Positions 12,800 through 16,345 of a stretch of DNA of 16,345 bases are shown in pieces. A program made the translations under genes and the position numbers. The notes beneath the pieces are model-generated. The model was not told where the DNA came from, did no database searches, and saw only the letters and a program-made list of their open reading frames with translations. Every line of letters begins with the position of its first letter. The first letter of the stretch is position 1. The DNA comes from CAYVBE01 sp964448935. Its GTDB lineage: Bacteria > Planctomycetota > Brocadiia > SM23-32. The stretch covers positions 1-16,345 of the forward strand of contig CAYVBE010000081.1 of NCBI GenBank assembly GCA_964448935.1, read 5' to 3'.

Positions 12800-14209
12800 T
12801 CATTCATCCCCGATCTGGACCCGCTTGATCTCCATCGCCTGCTTTGCCTGTTCGTTCAGGAGGGCCGTGAGCCTGGCAGGCGCGTCTATGAGTTGCTGGA
12901 GGTCCTGACCGCTGAGCATGATGATGTGGAGAGCCGTGTTCTTCATCACCCGCTTCCGGTAGCGGGCAAGTGACGGTCCGATGTCGGCACGCGTGACGAA
13001 CAGGATGACCGTGGACCGCAGGGCAACCGCCATACCGACCTCTTTCGCCAGGTCGGCAACTCGCACGGTCTTCTTGTTCTTGCACTGGATTTGCCAGCGG
13101 CTGAAGATGAGCCTCGAACCTTCGACGAGCATGTCCACCTCTGCCCCGCCCGTGGCTTCCCCCCGGAGGCGCCAGTGCACGAACTGCAGGTCCAGCCTCC
13201 GGCAGAAGTAGAAGGCCAGGGCCTCGAGCGCGATGCCCTTTTCGTGGGTGTCGTCGGAATCCAGGGCCTCCACGATCTCCTGGAGCGACATGCGAGACAG
13301 GCGCTTGTAGCCGGGTCCCATCTCGTCTGCAATCTGCTCGAGTATCGAGGGCAGGAACTCGTTCTTCAGCTTAGCCGTCTTGCGAACGAGGTGGGCTTTG
13401 GCCCCCCGGCCGGCGGTGGTTTTCTCCCAGTCAACAAGGCCAACCTTTTGCAGCTGGTGCAGTACGGACTTGGGCAGCCCGCGGGCGGGGAAATCGGTGC
13501 CGTACAAGGCCACCGCATAATCCCGTACTTCATTGCTTGGGACCTCATCCGCGTCCAGCAGAGCGAATGCCCGAGCGAAATCGTGCTGCGCCTGCGTAAG
13601 CTCCCGCCACTGATCAATATCGTGTTGCGCGGCTCCGGTGAGATCCTCAATCCGACTGTCATCCGGTAGCCAAAGCTGTTCCCCGCCTCCCTTGTCGTTC
13701 GGGTTGAGGGCCCCAGCGTAGTCGAGCCATTGCCGAAGCACGTTCAGGTGCTTTCCATTCAAGGGGACATGAAGCCCTTCCTCGCGGAGACGCTCCGCAA
13801 TGGTCGTCTTCTTGAGGCGTGTACCCCCGGCCATCAGATCATGAATGCAGTTGATTACGCGCAACCCCTTCAGATTCACGAGGCAGTGACGGCCCATCAT
13901 CTCACGCAACGCCGTTTCGTCGTCACGATGCTGGTACAGGTTGCGACCGAAGGCGGTGAATTCCACCTGCCACGGGTCGCCTTCTGCCCGCTCCAGGATT
14001 CCGTAATTGCACAACGACAGGACTGTGTTGTCGCCAAGAGTCTTGCGCGGATCGCCCGTTCCGCTCTGATCGGGAAAGAACTCCGCATCAATGGCCTCCT
14101 GCAGGCATTTGCGATCGGGCGTGTGGATCTCGATGAGCTCCAGCAGACGGCGGAGGTCAACCACGGAAGGGCTGAACTCGGAGCCAAACACGATATCGCT
14201 TTTTTCCAT
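12800..14209 (-). CDS. Putative restriction endonuclease with C-terminal Mrr-like PD-(D/E)xK domain
   Basis: A 469-aa protein. The C-terminal domain (about 320-445) has a PD-(D/E)xK core of the Mrr type: Glu329 in GIALEALAFYF, Asp359 in GGAEVDML and Gln375-x-Lys377 in RWQIQCKN, followed by LAKEVGMAVAL and VILFVTRADIG, strands and helices usual for this fold. The first 300 residues look like several small winged-helix-type units (for example LCNYGILERAEGDPWQVEFT at 67-85, VLRQWLDYAGALNP at 157-170, VLHQLQKVGLVDWEK at 249-263), probably DNA recognition; I cannot name them. The frame opens at TTG 14296, but ATG 14209 is favoured. It faces the methyltransferase gene tail to tail, so I infer a type II-like restriction-modification pair. 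A methyl-dependent (type IV) nuclease is the alternative. Confidence 0.75.
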   Translation of the reverse strand: MEKSDIVFGSEFSPSVVDLRRLLELIEIHTPDRKCLQEAIDAEFFPDQSGTGDPRKTLGDNTVLSLCNYGILERAEGDPWQVEFTAFGRNLYQHRDDETALREMMGRHCLVNLKGLRVINCIHDLMAGGTRLKKTTIAERLREEGLHVPLNGKHLNVLRQWLDYAGALNPNDKGGGEQLWLPDDSRIEDLTGAAQHDIDQWRELTQAQHDFARAFALLDADEVPSNEVRDYAVALYGTDFPARGLPKSVLHQLQKVGLVDWEKTTAGRGAKAHLVRKTAKLKNEFLPSILEQIADEMGPGYKRLSRMSLQEIVEALDSDDTHEKGIALEALAFYFCRRLDLQFVHWRLRGEATGGAEVDMLVEGSRLIFSRWQIQCKNKKTVRVADLAKEVGMAVALRSTVILFVTRADIGPSLARYRKRVMKNTALHIIMLSGQDLQQLIDAPARLTALLNEQAKQAMEIKRVQIGDE

Positions 14210-14284
14210 GTTGCTCTGCCCGGCTGAGTTTGATCGGCAGGAAACAGGGCCACCGCCCGTGTCTGTACGCGATCCGGGGCATTT

Positions 14285-14315
14285 TTGACTATCCAAGCCA
14301 TAGCTTATGTAGAAT
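14285..14315 (+). promoter_or_regulatory. Weak promoter-like sequence with no gene downstream
   Basis: TTGACT (14285-14290) and TAGAAT (14310-14315), 19 nt apart, which is longer than optimal. It points away from the nuclease gene into gene-free DNA. Confidence 0.3.
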
Positions 14316-14380
14316 CCGCCCGCGACACAAGTGACATACTCGCGGCCTGTTCCCCGTCCTCAAGTTTTCGACAACGACCC

Positions 14381-14410
14381 CAGGCGAGGCGCCTGCGCCA
14401 CATAGGAAAC
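14381..14410. repeat. Inverted copy of the GTGTAGC/CAGGCG dispersed repeat
   Basis: CAGGCG-AGG-CGCCTG (14381-14395) followed by CGCCACATAGGAAAC. Read on the minus strand this gives GTTTCCTATGTGGCGCAGGC, the counterpart of GGAAACCGTGTAGCGCAGGC at 9664. Confidence 0.6.
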
Positions 14411-14670
14411 GGCGAAGTGGAACGACAGACCTTCAGCCTTTAGGGGTGAGTATGGCAACGCCGGCATCATATCTGGCTTTCGTTCGTTCTCGGTACCTGC
14501 GTCAATCCCCCGGTATCCGCGTCGAAACTGGCGTTCATCGTTGTCGTTGGCCCCGGTCAGGGCGTTCTCCGTGCTTTCTCTGCGGCCCCGTGTCTCCGTG
14601 TGAGGCCGCCGTTGGTCAGCCGTCCGTCAGCTCGGCTCGAGCAGGCAGTTGCTCTCGGTCTGATGTGCGC

Positions 14671-14699
14671 TTGACTTTGGAACTATTAACGGGTATAGT
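14671..14699 (+). promoter_or_regulatory. Near-consensus sigma-70 promoter facing a tandem hairpin array
   Basis: TTGACT (14671-14676), an AT-rich 17-nt spacer, TATAGT (14694-14699). Five of six bases match in both boxes. The predicted start near 14706 falls at the beginning of the 61-bp repeat array, and no coding sequence follows for over 600 bp. Confidence 0.6.
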
Positions 14700-14863
14700 G
14701 GCTGCTAAAGCAGCTTGGAAGAATGCCGGCGCATTCTTCATGTGGCGGCTGGGCGTCAGTGGCTGCTGAGGCAACTTGGAAGGATGCGGGCGCATTCTTC
14801 AATTGGCGGCCAGGCGTCAGTGGCTGCTGGAGCAGCTTGGAAGGATGCTGGCGCATTCATGTG
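14698..14863 (+). repeat. 61-bp tandem repeat, 2.7 copies, each with two hairpins
   Basis: Units start at 14698, 14759 and 14820 (exact 61-bp period) with GTGGCTGCT. Each holds a short stem (GCTGC-TAAA-GCAGC in unit 1, GCTGC-TGGA-GCAGC in unit 3) and a longer one (GAAGAATGC-CGGC-GCATTCTTC at 14718-14739; GAAGGATGC-GGGC-GCATTCTTC at 14779-14800), then GGCGGC and GGCGTCA. The same order of parts appears once at 7997-8063. Promoter and array together may define a structured small RNA. Confidence 0.85.
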
Positions 14864-14889
14864 TAGCACTGGTGCCCCATGGGCTCCAT

Positions 14890-14989
14890 CGCCCGGAGGG
14901 CGTCGCCGTGCCCGGCGGACTAAGATCAGCCCAGGGCGTTGAAGCCCTGCGTCAACAGCGAGAACAATGAACACAGAGCCCCGTCGGGG
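14890..14989. repeat. Degenerate composite hairpin repeat
   Basis: CGCCC-GGA-GGGCG (14890-14902), CAGGGC-GTTGAA-GCCCTG (14932-14949, within GCCCAGGGC) and CCCCG-T-CGGGG (14979-14989). The parts and their order follow those at 4814-4874 and 10018-10084, with spacers of similar length but little sequence conservation. Confidence 0.65.
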
Positions 14990-15232
14990 ACGACTCAACC
15001 CAAGAAGGAAACGACACATTGAGCGCCGGAATCACCCGCCGAAACGGGCACCAGGGGACTGGCCGGCCGTTGGCGAGTGTCATTGAGTTTGCACATTGCG
15101 CGGCGCGCAGGAACCGACACGCAAAAAAACCGTCAGAAAGCCGATAATTCCCTATACGCTTCCGTACCAGTGGTTTTGAGCCCAGAACCCCTCTGAATAC
15201 CGTAAGCGGCTTCCGTGTCAGGAACAAGCGGT

Positions 15233-15247
15233 CCCCGAAAATCGGGG
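15233..15247. promoter_or_regulatory. Hairpin CCCCGA-AAA-TCGGGG upstream of the Xre promoter
   Basis: A perfect 6-bp stem ending 9 bp before the -35 box at 15257. It may be an operator half-site pair for the Xre protein or a boundary against transcription from the left. It has no T-tract. Confidence 0.4.
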
Positions 15248-15256
15248 CTGGTGTGC

Positions 15257-15285
15257 TTGACATACAACAGCTTCTGGTGTAGAAT
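15257..15285 (+). promoter_or_regulatory. Strong sigma-70 promoter of the Xre-ImmA pair
   Basis: TTGACA (perfect, 15257-15262), 17 nt, TAGAAT (15280-15285). Predicted start near 15292, with a leader of about 37 nt containing GGGAGGAGGG (15311-15320) before the ATG at 15329. The best promoter in the window. Confidence 0.8.
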
Positions 15286-15328
15286 AAATACAACGATGTC
15301 ACCTCACCCAGGGAGGAGGGAGCGGCCG

Positions 15329-15715
15329 ATGGTCAAGTATTCGCCCGCATTCGGTGAACGTTTGAAGGAACTCCGGCGGGGTCAGGGCCTCGCCCTACGA
15401 GAATTCTGCCGGCAAAACGGTTTCGACCATGGGAACATGAGTCGGATTGAACGCGGCCTCGCCCGTCCGCCCTCGGGTGAAAGGCTGGTGAAATACCTGA
15501 CTGCCCTCGGTGTGGAGCCCGAGACAGACGAGTGGTATGAGATGCATGACCTGGCGCACACCTGTGCCGGTGAAATCCCACCGGAGATCATGGCCGAAGA
15601 GGAAATCGTCCGGCGGTTGCCGGTCATCTTCCGGACCATGGGGCGGGAAAAGCCGAGCGAAGAGCAGCTGGACGAGCTCATAGCCATCGTGCGCCGGGAG
15701 ATGAACCAGCAATGA
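15329..15715 (+). CDS. Xre-family helix-turn-helix regulator
   Basis: A 128-aa protein with an N-terminal HTH_3-type DNA-binding domain: FGERLKELRRGQGLALREFC (8-27), then GFDHGNMSRIERGLARPPSGE (31-51) as recognition region, and YLTALGVEPETDEW (56-69). The rest is helical and acidic, with DELIAIVRREMNQQ at the end, and may mediate dimerisation or binding of the partner. ATG 15329 is chosen over the longer frame from 15215 because the Shine-Dalgarno and promoter lie directly before it. The stop overlaps the next ATG (ATGA, 15712-15715). Such Xre repressors are commonly paired with ImmA-type proteases that cleave them, controlling mobile elements, stress or toxin loci. Confidence 0.9.
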   Translation: MVKYSPAFGERLKELRRGQGLALREFCRQNGFDHGNMSRIERGLARPPSGERLVKYLTALGVEPETDEWYEMHDLAHTCAGEIPPEIMAEEEIVRRLPVIFRTMGREKPSEEQLDELIAIVRREMNQQ

Positions 15716-16345
15716 GCTCGTGGAAAGTACCCTATCGAGACGAGAAGGCTCTGCAGCTCGACGCCGCCCAGTTTCGGAAGCGTTTTGGGGTTGCCGCAAC
15801 GGAGAAGGTTCTTCCCATCGAAGCGATTGTGGACGTTGAGATGGAGATAGACATCGTTCCCCTTCCGGGGCTCTACCGCATTACCGACAGCTGGGGTGCG
15901 CTATCGCCGGACTGTTCCAGCATCTCTGTTGACGAAATGTGCTGCACTGGTGGCTACGAGGAGAAATACAGGTTCACCCTGGCCCACGAAGTGGCGCATC
16001 GCGAACTCCATGCGGAGATATTCAGAGAGCTCGAGTTCTCGAGCGTCATGGAATTCAAAGATGCCATCGGCCAGCACCTGAGCGACGCGGAGTACGGGAG
16101 TCTGGAGTGGCAGGCAGACTATTTCGCCGGGTGCATTCTGGTTCCTGGGAACTTGCTGCGAGAGGAGTTCGGTAGCCTGCTGGAGGAAATCCAGAACATG
16201 CTGGCGGAATGGCAAGGGGGAGACGTGCCCGAACAGAGAGTCTATGAACTGGCCCTGATTCAAATCTGCGAAAAGGCAGGAGACGCATTTGCCGTATCTC
16301 CGGTCTGTATCGACACGCGGCTCCACTGCACAGGTTTGAAAGAGG
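15712..16345 (+). CDS. ImmA/IrrE-family zinc metallopeptidase (partial, runs off the right edge)
   Basis: 211 codons with no stop before the window end. Zincin motif HEVAH at residues 92-96 within RFTLAHEVAHRELH, and the third zinc ligand or catalytic Glu132 in LEWQADYFAGCILVP, exactly the DUF955 pattern HExxH...ExxAxxFA. In ICEBs1 ImmA cleaves the Xre repressor ImmR; in Deinococcus IrrE/PprI cleaves DdrO. The ATG overlaps the Xre stop, so the two are translated together. A single cytoplasmic domain is visible; anything further C-terminal is outside the window. Confidence 0.93.
   Translation, partial: MSSWKVPYRDEKALQLDAAQFRKRFGVAATEKVLPIEAIVDVEMEIDIVPLPGLYRITDSWGALSPDCSSISVDEMCCTGGYEEKYRFTLAHEVAHRELHAEIFRELEFSSVMEFKDAIGQHLSDAEYGSLEWQADYFAGCILVPGNLLREEFGSLLEEIQNMLAEWQGGDVPEQRVYELALIQICEKAGDAFAVSPVCIDTRLHCTGLKE

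Larger units (their letters stand above)
14210..15256. other. About 1 kb without supportable genes
   Basis: No open frame has protein-like composition plus a start signal. The region contains a weak promoter-like pair (14285-14315), an inverted copy of the CAGGCG repeat, a strong promoter at 14671, a 61-bp tandem repeat, a degenerate composite repeat (14890-14989) and then about 240 bp of lower-GC DNA with a hairpin just before the Xre promoter. The motif CTTTCTCTGCGGCCCCGTG near 14575 is a low-complexity run of CTSYG-type units. Confidence 0.65.

Noticed and set aside
14698..14863. CRISPR array
   Set aside because: The 61-bp units are repeated throughout with no unique spacers, and no cas genes are present.
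14952..15302. A 116-codon minus-strand frame in the lower-GC stretch before the Xre promoter
   Set aside because: No Shine-Dalgarno and no recognisable domain. It begins in the leader of the strong plus-strand promoter and runs into the composite repeat.

Overview
This is GC-rich bacterial DNA with tightly packed, often overlapping genes, separated by intergenic stretches full of dispersed hairpin repeats. No rRNA, tRNA or other taxonomic marker is present. An S1 sulfatase, a TIM-barrel sugar isomerase/epimerase, a PfkB sugar kinase and hairpins of the GCCCAGGG...CCCTGGGT and GTGTAGCRCAGGCG types suggest an uncultured planctomycete-like or related environmental lineage. That placement is inference and weakly held.

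Left part (1-4776, minus strand): an operon read right to left. It encodes an NAD-dependent nucleotide-sugar epimerase (GTG start with a strong Shine-Dalgarno), a membrane-anchored 614-aa protein of unknown function, an N-acetylglutamate-synthase-like GNAT enzyme, and the first 467 residues of a UvrD/AddA-type helicase that runs off the window. Next (4896-9625) comes a carbohydrate block: a sugar-phosphate isomerase/epimerase on the minus strand, divergent from a PfkB kinase, and further on a sulfatase.

Middle part: just after the PfkB gene lies an MntA-HepT (nucleotidyltransferase/HEPN) toxin-antitoxin pair. It is followed by a second, about 97.5% identical copy of the last 322 bp of the PfkB gene, so the pair sits between direct repeats inside a 1056-bp repeat unit. 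A second, unrelated MntA-HepT pair (10268-10904) has its own good promoter. It overlaps, by ATGA, the frameshifted start of what looks like a type III restriction R-subunit gene that was lost.

Right part: a beta-class SPPF (M.PvuII-like, probably N4-cytosine) DNA methyltransferase converges on a 469-aa protein with a C-terminal Mrr-like PD-(D/E)xK nuclease domain, a candidate restriction-modification system. About 1.1 kb without convincing genes follows. It contains a near-consensus promoter that opens directly onto a 61-bp tandem array of hairpins. The window ends in an Xre regulator/ImmA-type metallopeptidase pair behind another near-consensus promoter.

Overall the left 6.9 kb looks like stable metabolic chromosome. 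From about 6.9 kb to the end it is an accessory, defence-type mosaic (two TA modules, a restriction remnant, an M/R pair, Xre-ImmA) with only the sulfatase as a metabolic gene. No transposase or integrase is visible.
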